Positions 1-12,145 of a stretch of DNA of 64,000 nt are shown piece after piece; within the stretch, counting starts at the first letter, position 1, and the number at the start of each line of letters is the position of its first letter. The position numbers and the translations under genes are program-made. This DNA comes from Sinohyriopsis cumingii (taxonomy: Eukaryota; Mollusca; Bivalvia; Unionida; Unionidae). The stretch lies in NCBI GenBank assembly GCA_028554795.2, contig CM068838.1, positions 128,995,428-129,059,427 of the forward strand, given 5' to 3'. Below the pieces are notes generated by a model. The model ran no database searches and was not told the DNA's origin. It saw nothing but the letters and a program-made list of their open reading frames with translations.

Positions 1-620
1 AGACAGCACACAGTTCTCCTGAATTGGGTTGGCTCACACTTGCATTGGAAACACCCACCCTCCATGGATCCACCATGCGGACAGATATACGTATAGGCAT
101 ACGTACAGACAGCTACAATAAAACAAAACTGGTCTTAATAACAGGTACGGAATTAAAATATATAGATACATGCTACTAAATTAAACCCATAATAGCAACT
201 TGTAACGATTCAAAAGTTCACAACGTTTCAAATATACGTAGTAACGGCATCATTTCACGTTACGACATTAACAACTGCATATGCTTCACATATCAAATGG
301 CTGTATGACAAAAAATGGAGAGCGTTCACTCCTTGACAAGATCCAAAAGACCAGTGTGACAGTTAGAAAAGTAACTTGCCTTAAATCCAGAGGAGAGTGA
401 ATATTAGTAACAGTAAAATACCCGTGCATATCGTGCTTTTAGTGTCTCTCGCGCAAGTAATCTACGACGAGATACATGCTAGTTCAGTCGCTTACCTAGA
501 AAAACAATTATCCACCTTATGTAACATTGTACGCATGTACGACGAAAATGATCAAATCGTTGTAAGGCGAAACCAAATTATTTCTTGCCTTATTCTGTGA
601 CAGCCTCAACACACACACTG
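1..620. other. Unassigned non-coding DNA
   Basis: I see nothing recognisable. A 67-residue reading frame at 397-600 opens with GTG, has no resemblance I know, and is matched in copy B only because the whole block is duplicated. The first 80 bases resemble 40527-40610 as well as 40737-40805, so a diverged direct repeat of about 210 bp lies at the copy-B start. Confidence 0.5.
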
Positions 621-630
621 ACACCATATT

Positions 631-811
631 TTGCATGCGTCTCACCTCTGTGTTCATGATTCTAGCCTCAGTTCGATCATATTGGGTATGTGAGAAACCT
701 TCGTTAGTTTCTCATAGAGTCTGTGTCTTCCTGTGTTCATCCTCCATCAAATATACTGGCCACCATGTACGACCTATCATGTTCTGAACAACTAACGTTA
801 AACCACAAAAT
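631..811 (+). mobile_element. Degenerate SINE-1 copy
   Basis: This is the body and tail of the tRNA-headed SINE seen better at 8708-8965. It shares the stretch around 'ctcacctctgtg', the middle 'ttagtttctc', and the tail 'atactggccaccatgta' running into 'gttaaaccac'. The tRNA-like head is missing or unrecognisable. It is old, with many substitutions relative to the other copies. The duplicate lies at 41357-41540. Confidence 0.65.
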
Positions 812-819
812 GTTACTGG

Positions 820-3800
820 GTCCGCCAGTAAACACACCGCATGATTTTGTTTATCATAGTGTAGTTTATTTTTTGGGATAGTTTAGCATCGTATATGAAG
901 GCAAGGTTGAATAATATTTCAGGTACACAGCATTGTTGTAACAAATGTAAGACACAGTAATAGAGGCAGGATATAGTTGAGTCCCCTCCCTAAAATATTC
1001 AAAGTTAACAAGTTTAGTTCAAAGTGAAAAACTAATATCCTATGTTCAGATAGAAGCAAACATGTTTACCTCCATTAATAATGATGTGAATATTTAATAT
1101 TAAATGATAGAGAAATATTACCTTTGTATTTTGTTGTATAGAAAATAAATGTCTCAAGTCAGGTACACCAATGACATGATATTGGACAAAGGTCAGGACA
1201 GCTTTTTCCTATATACTAATTATACGTCCAATTTTAGACTTTGTCTCTCAGATCCAGAGTAATTACTTTGTCGAAGATTAGGACAGATCAAATAAAGATT
1301 CACTTGGAAGATGCACCCAGTTATTGCTCAAGAGAGATTTTCATGCAGAAACTGGTTGGTAATCTCTTGCACACGGAAGGAGGGAGAAGTGATTATACAA
1401 ACTGCATTTGATTATAAATACTCAAGTACGAGCGACCGTCTTCCACAAAGGAGATAGGAGGCTTCCCATTATTGTACACGCGTCTCCAAAGCATCACATA
1501 TATATGTATCAGACTTACTTTTTTTCAGACTTTCTTTCTTAAGTGTACCAGTTGTCTTTGGGATTCTCCCCTGAAGATATCAGAAGGCTCCTAATATTTA
1601 TATCTTTCAAAAATTTGTTGTCTAATTCAGTTAACTGGCGTAGTAACGTATAACGATTTTGTCAAAAGTCGCCTTAATATATCATACACACTAAAACTTA
1701 GACACTCATGTAGTCCCTCAAATCCGATCTTTAGTTACCTCTCCAAGCATGTGTGTGGCTATGACAGTGAAGATGCTGATTACTTTTTTCTGCCTCCCCT
1801 TATTGATTATTTCGCTGTATAATTAAAGAAAAACATTGTGTAACTATGGCGTTAGTATTGAAATATTGACGACGAACTAAGAAAATAAACATAATCGGTG
1901 AAAGTCTTAAAAGTTCATAAATATATGCATGAAACTGAAAGTTTCAACTGCTTACAATTTTATTGTAAGTAACGAATTTGTAAATATACACAATGGACAA
2001 AGTGACTGTGAGCAGTAGTATATGTTGTCCCTCTAATTAATTGCTAGGTTAATTAACTACATGTGTATGTTTATTCCCTATACGTTTGAAATATTTTCTG
2101 TTTATTTTATTGGAAATACTTTATCTTGTTTATTCCATGTACTTGAACGCTTTAAAATGAATGTAATCTTTGGATTTTTTGTGTATGTTTTTGGAATGGA
2201 CAAGGTCGGTTATCCTTTAACAATACGTCAGCAGGATATCTTCAAAACAACTTTTATTATTTGGTCATTTTATAATGTTAACTATAGGAATAAAAGTTGA
2301 AAGAAACTGGGGGTAGTTATGTAATAAAAATGAGAAATATGGATAACGCACACGCGTGAAAGTGAGCATTACCCGCAATACCTTATCTCCTCTGCTTGAT
2401 TCGTAAAGGAAAAATGTTGCCTAGTGATGGTGAGTGTGCGTAATGAAAAAATGATAGTCTTCATGACTGTACAGTCGTAAATGTCAGAATTGACGCACAC
2501 GACTTTGATCCAAAAACGATACTTTTCATGACTCTACCTCCTGTTTTACCCTACCAAACCCTACCCCATAGACGTCTGTTTGTAGTTTTGTAGTTTATAG
2601 GTGTATGTTTTGAGAGTTAGGATAAGCCTTGGACACTCAAGATAGGTGCTGACAAAAGGAGTTTCAACGTTTTAAATGCAAATAAGGTCCACAAGATCAT
2701 GTTATTTATTAACTATAGAATCTTTCAATAGTACATCCTCCATCCTCCACATAACCCAAGCGGCATAAGGTCATATTTAATGTTAAAATCCCAGAGTTCA
2801 AATAGGGTCATGCTTAATTATAAATTCCCACTGATCCCCATTTATTTAAATAATTATTTTCCCAAGTTTTACTCGATATTTACCTGTAATCGATATATAT
2901 CGAGTTATAATGTGACTCAGATTAGATTGAAGAAAATAACAAATTGCTTTTTTACAATAGAATTTTCTTATGAACTAGCGTGCTTTATTTGCCTGTCATT
3001 TACTTATGTTATTTTTTTCCTTTATACGTAGTCTCAATATCACCTACAAGTAATTCTGCAATTGTGGTCTTAATCTATGTCCACATCTGAGTCTGACATT
3101 TAGAAGGATTTTTCATAGTTGGATGTAATGAGTGAGGAGGACAATTGATCCTGTGCATTACTCGCAATCCTTTTAATAAGGCATAATAACACATGCACTG
3201 TACAGGTGTTCTAGAAATATAATTAAAAGGGATGTGATGTTGATCCTTTAAAGGACACACCCACCCACTAAATGTTATGTTCTGACACAGCAATATTCCG
3301 TTGTTATGATAATCGTTCACATTGCCAGTTTCCCACGAACTAGAAAATGATACACAGAAATATGTAAATCCACTCTGTCTACTTTACATAATTCTTAGTC
3401 TACGTACTGAAAAATGCAAATACACATCCCAATTCAATGTTCTAATAGATTTCAACTATACACTGTGATGTTATATTCTCTAATATTTCTACGATATGTT
3501 ATGTTCCATGTCCTGATAAATTATACGTTATTATTCACAAACTATTACATTTCTATCTTCGGCTGAGATATTTCTAAGCTGCATAAGCTATCTATTTCTT
3601 TCCCAGTTCGATTCTTCTCCCCGTTTTTAAAAGTCTCGTTCGCCCAGAGTGGACTTTCCCCCATAATCTGTTTCTTGAATCCTTTGTATTACATCTACAC
3701 TCCGCCCTTCTCAAAGGTCAGGAAACAAATTATTAATTTGATCAATTGATCTTAAATTTAAGACGTCTGTGGCCATTCGACCATGTACGTCTACTTAAGG

Positions 3801-4090
3801 GATAGGAAAGAGGTCACCATCAAACAAGATTTGATTCTAATCTGAATGTAGAAATACTCATGGGGGTGGGGGTTTAAATGTGCATACCGCGCACTGCTTA
3901 TTTAATCGTTGGGTGGGAAAGAGAAGCCGCCACTCGACGATTTGCCGCATGCACCGCATGCTTGGGTTCCATGTCTGGTTGTTGCGCTGCGGTAAAGGAC
4001 TCAATTGATCCAAGTTTCTGATTTGTATATTTTTGTCATTTTGCTGCTAATAATTTTGAATCGATTTTAAAGAGAAAAACAACTCTGTGC
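820..4090. other. Unassigned AT-rich DNA including a copy-A-only 1.63-kb segment
   Basis: No gene is recognisable. Bases about 1810-3439 are absent from copy B, where the flanks join directly at 42538/42539. The joint shares only 'at' and no terminal inverted repeat is evident, so a deletion in copy B is at least as likely as an insertion here. The part from 3440 to 4090 may be the 3' region of the reverse-strand non-LTR element that follows. Confidence 0.45.
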
Positions 4091-4092
4091 CA

Positions 4093-4700
4093 TTAATAAC
4101 TACATGAGGATTTTGCTAGTTCAAATATATATATCATTCTCACCTTGTGCGATCGGGCCTGATGATTTGAGATTTGAAACTCTTTATTGAAGGGTTGTTG
4201 TTTGTTTCCTTCCGGTGTTTGAGGGATGCTATTTTGAGTCAAATTAGTAACCGCCTTGTACGAAGGGCCCTGATTGTCTGAGTTTATGACCACCTTTTAT
4301 ACTTAAATTGTTGGGGTGGTCATTTGGTTCGGGTCCAATTGCTAGTTGCTTTAGGTGCACTAAGCATTGACAACTTGTGTTTTCCCGATTAGAGGAGTTT
4401 CCTGATTCCAGGGATGGCATAAAACTGAGGGAGTCGCTAATGATAATCGCTTTTTGGGTGTTGGAATGTTTCACCCACTGGATAGCTAGTCTGATTGCCC
4501 AAATTTCTGCTGTATAGATCGAGCAGTTAACATGTATTGTGTCCTCCATCGTAATGCCCTCTCATGAATCACCGCCGCTGCTGTAGTTATTTTGGTTTTA
4601 GATCCGGTGTATTCCTTGTAATTTACGTCAATTTCTGAGAGAACTTTGGTCTTTAGTTGTAGAGGGTTGGTCCTGCTTATTGCCCTATTTGAGGGCATTG
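4093..4700 (-). pseudogene. RNase H domain relic of a non-LTR retrotransposon
   Basis: Two overlapping reverse-strand frames together show the RNase HI signature: a YTGSK-type first strand (the first catalytic Asp position reads Gly), then IYTAEIWAIRLAI with the conserved Glu, then IIISDSLSFMPSL with the conserved Asp. RNase H closes the ORF2 polyprotein of several LINE clades (I, R1, LOA, Jockey-related), so this is probably an ORF2 C-terminus. I see no reverse transcriptase or endonuclease upstream on the reverse strand, and the frame is broken near 4550. It is a dead fragment; the clade is not assignable by eye. The duplicate lies at 43212-43817. Confidence 0.6.
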
Positions 4701-4887
4701 AAATTTATTTTTAGAATATTACACTTCCATGGTCCTTGTTCCGGGTTTCGTATAATATCTGCTTGGTGATCTGGTAGTTGGATTTGCCTTTGAAGCAAGA
4801 TTGGTTTCTGTATTTTTGTAGAATGAGATTTTTTAAATTTTCTAATTTGATCAGTGTTTTGGTTGGCAGTTGCTGAAATTGTAGTAG

Positions 4888-5134
4888 GAGTTGTTGTTGT
4901 TGGTGTTGTAGGTTTTAACGCCATTTTTCGGCACACGACAGGCTATACATGGCGGCCAGTATTAATGGTGGAGGAAGAACCCGAGAAAACCCCGGAAAGA
5001 ACCAATGACCCACGAGAAGCTACTGGCAAGCTTTCTCACATACCCACATTGGCTGAATCCGAGACTCGAACCCACGCAGACAGAGGTGAAATGACAGTGA
5101 TCCGTAACGGGACCACTCGACCACTCGGGGCCCC
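4888..5134 (-). mobile_element. SINE-1 (tRNA-headed) with clear target-site duplication
   Basis: On the reverse strand it begins ccccgagtgg with a box-A/box-B type pol III head, contains the B-box-like GGTTCGAGTCTC (seen here as gagactcgaaccc on the forward strand), and ends GGCGTTAAAA plus a CAACAAC-type tail. It is flanked by the 13-bp direct repeat gaaattgtagtag (4875-4887 and 5135-5147), which marks it as a genuine insertion. This copy has lost about 10 bases in the A-box region that the duplicate at 44006-44272 keeps. It sits next to the RNase H relic. Confidence 0.85.
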
Positions 5135-8100
5135 GAAATTGTAGTAGTATTATGTGTAAGTTCTCCCCCCTTTTGTTTTTAAGCCTACTGGCGTCAGGTA
5201 CATGTTGATAATTTTTTCCAAGATTGATTAGATGTTTCAACTGCATAATTGCTAGTTGCGGAGAATGTGTCTGTATGGTGCTTTATTTGTGTTTAAGATG
5301 TTTTGATCTGTAACCAATCAGGTGGCATTGTGAATTATTTTCTCTCAGTATGGTCCAGCTGTTGTATTTCCAAGTATTTTGCTACTTGCTTTGATTTGTC
5401 CTTGTGTTTACGATTTTAAAGTGTCCTCATTGTTTGGCTAACAGTGTTGATGTTATGCTTCTGTTGCTGATGATATTGATTTTCCACCCTATGTGTTTGA
5501 CGAAACGGTGTGAGTTCTTTGGGGTTGTACGTGTACAGGGGGTTGCAACGGTGATGGTTTGGTTGTTGATTCTTTGGGTACATTTGTTTGTGGCCTGTGT
5601 TTACATCCTGTTTGTAGTGGTCCTGGGTTTTCCTTGGTGTTAATTTGAATTTACCTTTTGTGTGATCGCAGACTGGTTATGAGTTTCATAATTCCCCCCT
5701 AGATTGTGTTGGTGTTGTATTTTTCCTTTTGAGTGGGCCATACTGCGGTTGGTTTCATTTGCCTTTGCAAATGGTTGGAGCTGGTTTTTGTTTGGTATGG
5801 ATTTGTGTTGACTTGCTAAGCACAAAATTGTGTTGGTTGGGAAGAGGTATTTTCCATGGTTCTGCTTCCTCACTGTATGAATAGATGCGGTTTTTGTTGT
5901 TGTGGTGGTTATGTGATTTTGAGGTTGTGTCTGTCCTTGCTTAAAGTGTACCAGGTTTGTTCAGTCTTGGGGTTATCGATTGTTTCCTTTGTGTTGTTTG
6001 GGTCTCTCCTATCCCGGTAATGTCTGCATAAATTGAATGAGGAGGGGGTGGGTCATTTGGAATTCATTCCCTGATTAGGATGTGTGGGAGGGGATTTCTA
6101 AAGGTTTCTATGCCCTTATATATTTTTTGAACTTCTGTCATTTTTGGTCTAAGCGTTGAGTGTTCGAAACTTACTCTTTCTTTCTATGCTTTGTTTGTGG
6201 GTTCTCGTAATGGTGTTAACATTTGGAGGGTGTCGCTCATGTTATATAAAACATCCCCCGTAATTTGCTTAAGATTCCCGAATATTACTTCGGGGTCAGA
6301 GGTGTTGACCCGGCCTGTGTAATTTGGTGTGAACGTTATGGGTATTCTATCTTCTAAGTTTGGAGTAGTGTCGCGTAGTGAGTGATTTCATACGAAAAGT
6401 TACTTCTGAGTCGCTTGGGGCCGATGATGAGATTGAAGAATCAAATGTTTGACTGTTTGTTTGCACTAAGTTTAATTTTCCTGTGTTAATAGTGCAGCGA
6501 TTTAACTGGATTGTAGATTTCCCTATGCATTTGTATTTTTGTTGGCCTTTTCTGCATAGTCATCTAAATCTTGGGCATTTTGTAGCTATTGCGGATTGAA
6601 ATGGTGGGTCACTAGGGTACCTGTATGCTTGGATTAGTTTAAACAATTAATCAACGGTTTTTCTTTTCCTAACTGAACGTTTATTGCTTTTGCAAGGAGT
6701 TTGCCCTGGTAAATCTCTCTGTGTGTGTACCAGACCCCAGACCTAAATATAAAATTAAATCTTGCAGTGATTTCTATGTGCTAGAATTAATGTAAGGATT
6801 CTGTTCAGGTGTACGCTAGTATGAGTCCTAGCAGTTGTTTCTAATCGTGGAAGAAATCTCCCTATACGCTCAGATCCAAATTAGTAGAAACAAAGGAATT
6901 ATAGTGGAAAACAAAACGGCGTCCAAGTACGCTAACAAGGAAAATGGTACCTAAATGTAAGGAAGGGAATATGATTCTTGAAGATAAATTCATTGATCTA
7001 CAGTACAATAAGTCGTATAATATGTGTTTAGGAAACAGGAAAATGAGTAATTGTGTCGATGTTATGCTGCTGTTGCTGATGCTATTGATATTCCCCTCTA
7101 TGTTTTTGACGAAACGTGTCAGTATTTTAGGGTAGTACGTGTGCAGGTGGTTTCGACAGTGTGGGTTTTGTTGTTAATGGTTTGGGTACATGTGTTTGTG
7201 GCCTGTGTTTACATCCTCTTGGTAATGGTCCTGGTTTTTCCTGGGTCTTAGTTTGAATTTTCCTTTCGTGTGATCGCAGACTGGTTATGAGTTTCATAAT
7301 TCACCTCTAGATTGTGTTGGTGTTGTGTTGGTCATACTGCGGTTGGCTTCCTTTGCCTTTGTAAATGGGTGGAGCTGGTTGTGTTTGGTATGGATTTTGG
7401 TTGCCTTGCGAAGCACATATTTGTGCTGGGAGGATAGAGGTATTTTCGACGGCTTTGCTTTCTGACTGCCATGAATAGATGCGGTTTTGGATGCTGTTGT
7501 GGCTTTGTAATTTTTAGCTTGTGTTTGTCAGTCTTGGGGCTATTGATCGTTTGCTTTATGCTGCTCGAGTCTACCCCCTCACGGTAATGTCTGTATAAGT
7601 TAGACGAGGAGGGTTAGGGTCATTTTGGAATTCATTCCCTCAATAGTAAGTGTGGGAGGCGGGTTCTCATTTTTTTTTTTGTGCGCTTATATATTTCTTG
7701 AACTTCTCTTATTTTTGGTCATGGCGTTGAGTGTTATAAAGTTACTCTGTCTTTCTATCCTTTGATTTTGGTTTCCCGAAATCGTGTTAACGTTGGGATG
7801 ATGTTGCTGGGTTCAAAATCCATGATACTAGATGATAACTACATGTTGACTACACTCATAATTAGGGTCTATTAGAGAAAGACTTTAAGAAAATAAAGAT
7901 GCCTTTGCGTGTGCTAGCCTAAGTAATGTAATAATTTGACATTTTTAAATAAATGCCGATTCTTACTGTCTGAAGACCATGCATAGCCATCAGGAAGTCA
8001 AACTCTTTACCATCCAATGTACGACACAAAACGCACGCATATTCGAGGTCATTGTTTCCTCACATTATCAGTTCATCGTCTGAGATTTCTTGACATTTGG

Positions 8101-8287
8101 TTCTTTCATTGGTTTCATTCTTCAAATCGTCGACAAGGAGCACTTTTCGCTTGCTGTTTCTGTTCGGCTATTCCTCTCATTTCATTTTATGCGATCGGCA
8201 ACAATTTGTATGTTATTGTTCACATTCTCTGAAACTTATAACTAACTTCTGGCCTCGATTGTGCAAGGGCCGAGTTATCATTCAGGT

Positions 8288-8397
8288 ATTCAGCTCGTAT
8301 CAAGAAGTCATTATCCTATAATTGTCGGTAAAAGAAAACATTAAGGTTTCTTTTCACCGGCAATTATAGGATAATGACTTCTTGGTACGAGCTGAAT
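8288..8397. repeat. Long near-perfect hairpin (about 50-bp arms)
   Basis: The arms 8288-8337 and 8347-8397 are reverse complements except for a few positions, around a 9-base loop (acattaagg). The duplicate at 47411-47520 preserves the fold. It could be a foldback (MITE-like) element or the source of a hairpin RNA; nothing in the flanks decides this. Confidence 0.85.
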
Positions 8398-8707
8398 ATT
8401 CGAAACTTATGGGCTCATCAATTTATTTAACCTCTATAATTAATGGCTAGCCGTTGAGTGTTCTAAAGTTACTCCGTCTTTGAGTTTTTGTGGGTTCTGG
8501 GGATGGTGTTACCATTAGAAGGGTGTCGCTCATGTTAGATAATAAATCCCCCGTAGTTTGGTAAAGATTCCTGAATATTACGTCGGGGTCAGAGTTGTTG
8601 ACCCGGCCTGTGTAATTTGATGTGGACGTTGTGGGTATTGTATCGTCTGAGTTTAGAGTAGTGTCGCTCATTGAGTGATTTCATGCGCAAAGTTACTTCT
8701 TAGTTGG

Positions 8708-8965
8708 GGGCCCCGAGTGGCCAAGTGGTCTGAAGCGTTCACCGTTCCGGATCACTGCCATCTCACCTCTGTCTGCGTAGGTTCGAGTCTCAGGCTCAGC
8801 TAAGGTTCGTACATGACATAGCTTGCTAGTCGCTTCTCGTGGGTCGATGGTTCTTGTCGAGATTCTCCACGGTTAATCCTCCACCAGTTATACTGGCCGC
8901 CGTGTATAGCCTATCTTGAGTTGACAAATGGCGTTAAACCCTACAACAGCAACAACTGTTGAGTT
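8708..8965 (+). mobile_element. SINE-1 (tRNA-headed), nearly complete
   Basis: It begins ggggccccgagtggccaagt with an A-box-like gtggccaagtgg and a B-box-like ggttcgagtct, followed by a SINE body and the tail tggcgttaaaccctacaaca. The paralogous stretch near 6410-6440 (gagtcgcttggggccgatga) lacks the insertion and acts as an empty site within the same window. It is a tRNA-derived SINE, not a functional tRNA gene. The duplicate lies at 47831-48087. Confidence 0.85.
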
Positions 8966-9670
8966 GTTTGGGTCCGATAATGAGATTGAAGAATCAAATG
9001 TTTGACTGTTTTTATGCACTAATTTGAATTTTCCTGTGTTAATAGTGTTGCGGATTAACTGGATTGTGGATTGCCCTATGGATATGTAATTTTGTTGGCC
9101 TTTACTGCATTATCATTTAAATCTTCTGCATTTTAAAGCTATTTCGGATTGAAATGGTGGTTCATTAGGGTATTTGTATGCTTGGATTAGTATCAACAAT
9201 TGATCAATGATTTTTCATTTCCTTTTCTTGAGTTTAGACTTTCTAGCTACCTATCTCGAGGTTTTGTTCTCTAACTGAACGTTTATTGCTTTTGCAAGAA
9301 TGCTGTCCTGGTAAGTCTGTGTGTGTACCAGACCCGGAGCTCAATATAACAGGAAATCTTGCAGTGATTTCTGCGTGCTAGAATTAATGTTGAATGTAAG
9401 GATTCTGTTCGGGTGTACGCTAGTATGAGTCGTTGAAGTAGTTTCTAAGCGTGGCAGAAAATCTCACAATATTCTCCGATCCAAATTAATAAAAACAAAG
9501 GAATTATTTTGGAAAACTAAACGGCGTCCAGGTACGCTAACAAGAGAAATGGCGAGGTAACGTAAGAAAGGGAATTTGATGTTTGAAGAGAAATGCCTTG
9601 ATATACAGCACAATAAGTCGTATAACGTGTGGTTAGCAAACTGGAAAATGAGTTGTAGCGATGGAGTAGA

Positions 9671-10401
9671 ATAGTGCAGCGAAGAATTCGTACCCGTTTG
9701 TATGTTATCAGTCCTTCTTTAAAGTTCTTATTTGTCTTGCAGAGGGAATTTGTCAGGCTGTAAATTGGTTGGCTGCAGGCGGGAAAATCGTGGTTTACTG
9801 GATGGATGGCAGGCTGGTGAACTGAAATTGGCTGGCTGTTTGGATGCCTCGTTCGAATTTAGGCTGTAGTGGTTAATTCAGCTGATTCTAGGTGTACTGC
9901 TGATTAATATATATATCTAAAGGCAAAAAAGCGGTGTTGGGGAACCGCACAAAATCCTTAAGTTGAATATGCAAAGGATGTGTTCAAGGTATTACGGATC
10001 CTTTGCTTGTGAAACACATTTGCTCACTACGAACAATTTGCAAGGAATGATCGAGAAAGGTGATGCCCTAAATTTTACACATGTATGGCTAAATATTTTG
10101 TTGTCCATTTGTCTGTCGACGAGAGTAGCTCCGACTACTGGTGATTTTTAAATTCCTCTAATTATGATTGTCTGGTACGCCTCGTTTGATGTTCGGCTTT
10201 ACTTGGGAACAAATCTTTTCACATTTAACTGTGAGCGTGGAAATCTGGCCTTCTTAGAGACACGAAGAACTTTGATCTCTTTGAAGCAACACGTCGACTC
10301 AGCCGAACATCTGCTGTTGACATCACAACGCCTTTATACGACTCTCATCCACCTTACGTAACCATTTAGCCAGCAAGGAAGTTAAATCAGGTCCGTAAAG
10401 A
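9671..10401. other. Unassigned spacer before the ORF1 relic
   Basis: No coding potential that I can support. It contains tggatggcaggctggtgaac (from 9801), whose reverse complement reappears in copy B as part of a local rearrangement at 49145-49176, and a short hairpin gcggtgttggggaaccgc (9931-9948). Confidence 0.4.
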
Positions 10402-11880
10402 TTGAAATATATGAAGGATACTATGGAAAAAGGAAAAATCGACTGTCAACCAAGCGAGAGGAAAGCAAGTGGAGCACGTGGAAACATCAACAAAATCAAC
10501 CAAATAAACAAATTAATGAGAATAGTCAGCAGCAAGGGACTACATCCCCTAAACAAATGCAGAGAAACCAGAGACGCACAAGAAAGGAACCAACAACGAC
10601 AACAACAAAAACATCAACAAAACCAACAAGTAACTGAGGATAGGCAATCTCAACAGCAAGTCCCAAAACAAATACAGAGAAATCAACGGCAACAACAAGG
10701 ACCAAAGGAACAACAACAGCAACAAGAAATACAAGAGTACTGAGCCATTACAGCAAGAGAATACAACTCTAAAACACATGCTGGGAACTCAACAACAACA
10801 CCACCAACAACAAGAACTGGTACAGAAATCAACAAAAGAAATACATCCAACTGGACAAAGGAACAAGATTCAACAGAACACACAGATACTACAGACAAAA
10901 ACAGAGTAGATGCCCCGAATACCACAAAACAACGATCATAGAACCGACACCACAACTAAAAGAGAATAAAGAAGCAACAAAAAATACGGAAGAAAGGCGA
11001 TCTCAGCAGCATGAAAAACCAATTTCCAAACAAACTCTCAGAACTCAACAACACCAACAAGAACAACATCACCAGATCCAACAGACAACAAAACTACCAC
11101 AAACAACAACAGGAAAAACAGCAAACGCTCCCAATACGACCAACAATGATCCTAGAACCGGCAAAATTAACAAACCCACTGACTAACAAAGCAGAAACAA
11201 TGGGAAAAGAAACAACGATTATAGAAACGACACCACAACTAAAAGAGAATAAAGAAGCAACAAAAATCACGGAAGAAAGGCAATCTCAGCAACAAACGCT
11301 CCCAATACGACCATAAATGATCATAGAAACGGCAAAATTAACAAACCCACTGACTAACAAAGCAGAAAGAATGGGAAAACAAACAACAATCATAGAACCG
11401 ACACCACAACTAAAAGTGAATAAAGAAGCAACAATAAACACGGAAAAAGGCGATCTCAGCAGCAAGAAAATTCAATTTCCAAACAAACGCTCAGAACTCA
11501 ACAGCAATAGCAAGAACAACATCACCAGACCCAACAGATAACACAACTACTACAAATAACAACACGAAAAACAGAACAAACGCCCCCAATACGACCAACA
11601 ATGATCCTAGAACCGGCAAAACTAACAAACCCACCGACTAACAAAGCAGAAACAACAGGAAAACAAACAGCACAAGAGAACCAAGTAGCTAAAAAGATAC
11701 TGGAGAAAGGGAAAAACAAGATACCACTGAAAGAAACGAGCATCAATCAATAACTACAAATCCAGAAATACGAGAAGCAAACAGAGAAAGGAGGAGAGAA
11801 AAAAAGAAGACGACTAAAAAAAGAACAGAGAATGGCAGAAGAATGCTGGTTTGACACTGATGAATATTTAGAATGAGAAG
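10402..11880 (+). pseudogene. Gln-rich Gag-like ORF1 relic (copy A)
   Basis: The forward strand is dominated by CAA/CAG codons and gives broken Gln/Asn/Lys-rich frames (10402-10743, 11011-11316, 11317-11541). Compared with copy B, the N-terminal domain and zinc knuckle are deleted: the sequence passes from 'gtggaaacat' straight to 'caacaaaatcaacc'. A second gap of about 100 bases follows near 10560. Repeats of roughly 165 bp (starting near 11131, 11299 and 11581) make up the C-terminal part. An A-rich tract at 12127-12145, after a conserved 'ggagggcctccctaac' segment, looks like a retrotransposon 3' end. Non-functional. Confidence 0.6.
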
Positions 11881-12145
11881 AAAAAGAGAAGAAAGAGAGG
11901 AGAAATAATAAAAAAAATTTAATTAAAAAATATTAAATAATTAACAAATATAAAAAATTCATTTAAGAATACAAATAAAATAGAAAAACATATAAAAAAT
12001 TGAAAATTATAATATACAACAACACAATTATAACAACAGTTACAAATTAGCAATAATTAACATGCATAGCAGGAGGGCCTCCCTAACTGGTCTGAAAAGA
12101 TCAAACAGGAGAGAGTACCCGTCAAAAAAAAAAAATACAAAAAAA

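Larger units (their letters stand above)
5430..9670. repeat. Internal tandem duplication of a TG-rich block
   Basis: Sequence from about 5440 to 7045 repeats from about 7048 to 9667: the tract with ttatgct/tctgttgctgatg, the tract ggcctgtgtttacatcct, and the closing tract with aacggcgtcca and caataagtcgtataa occur in both. The second unit also carries the hairpin at 8288-8397, a partial third repeat (about 7725-7815 against 8450-8545) and a SINE-1 insertion. The reverse strand is CAA-rich and encodes short Asn/Thr/Gln-rich stretches such as 8447-8671, so it is probably retrotransposon-derived. No catalytic domain is visible. Confidence 0.75.

Noticed and set aside
397..600. 67-residue frame matched in copy B at 41125-41328
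   Set aside because: GTG start, no known similarity; its agreement between copies follows from the block duplication and does not indicate selection.
8708..8790. Possible functional tRNA genes at the heads of the SINE copies, also 31822-31880 and 62190-62243
   Set aside because: Box A and B are present but acceptor and anticodon stems do not close into a full tRNA, and each is fused to a repeated SINE body.
10549..10955. Leu/Val/Ser-rich reverse-strand frames that look like membrane proteins, here and at 50300-50930
   Set aside because: Antisense readings of CAA/CAG repeats; no conserved residues.
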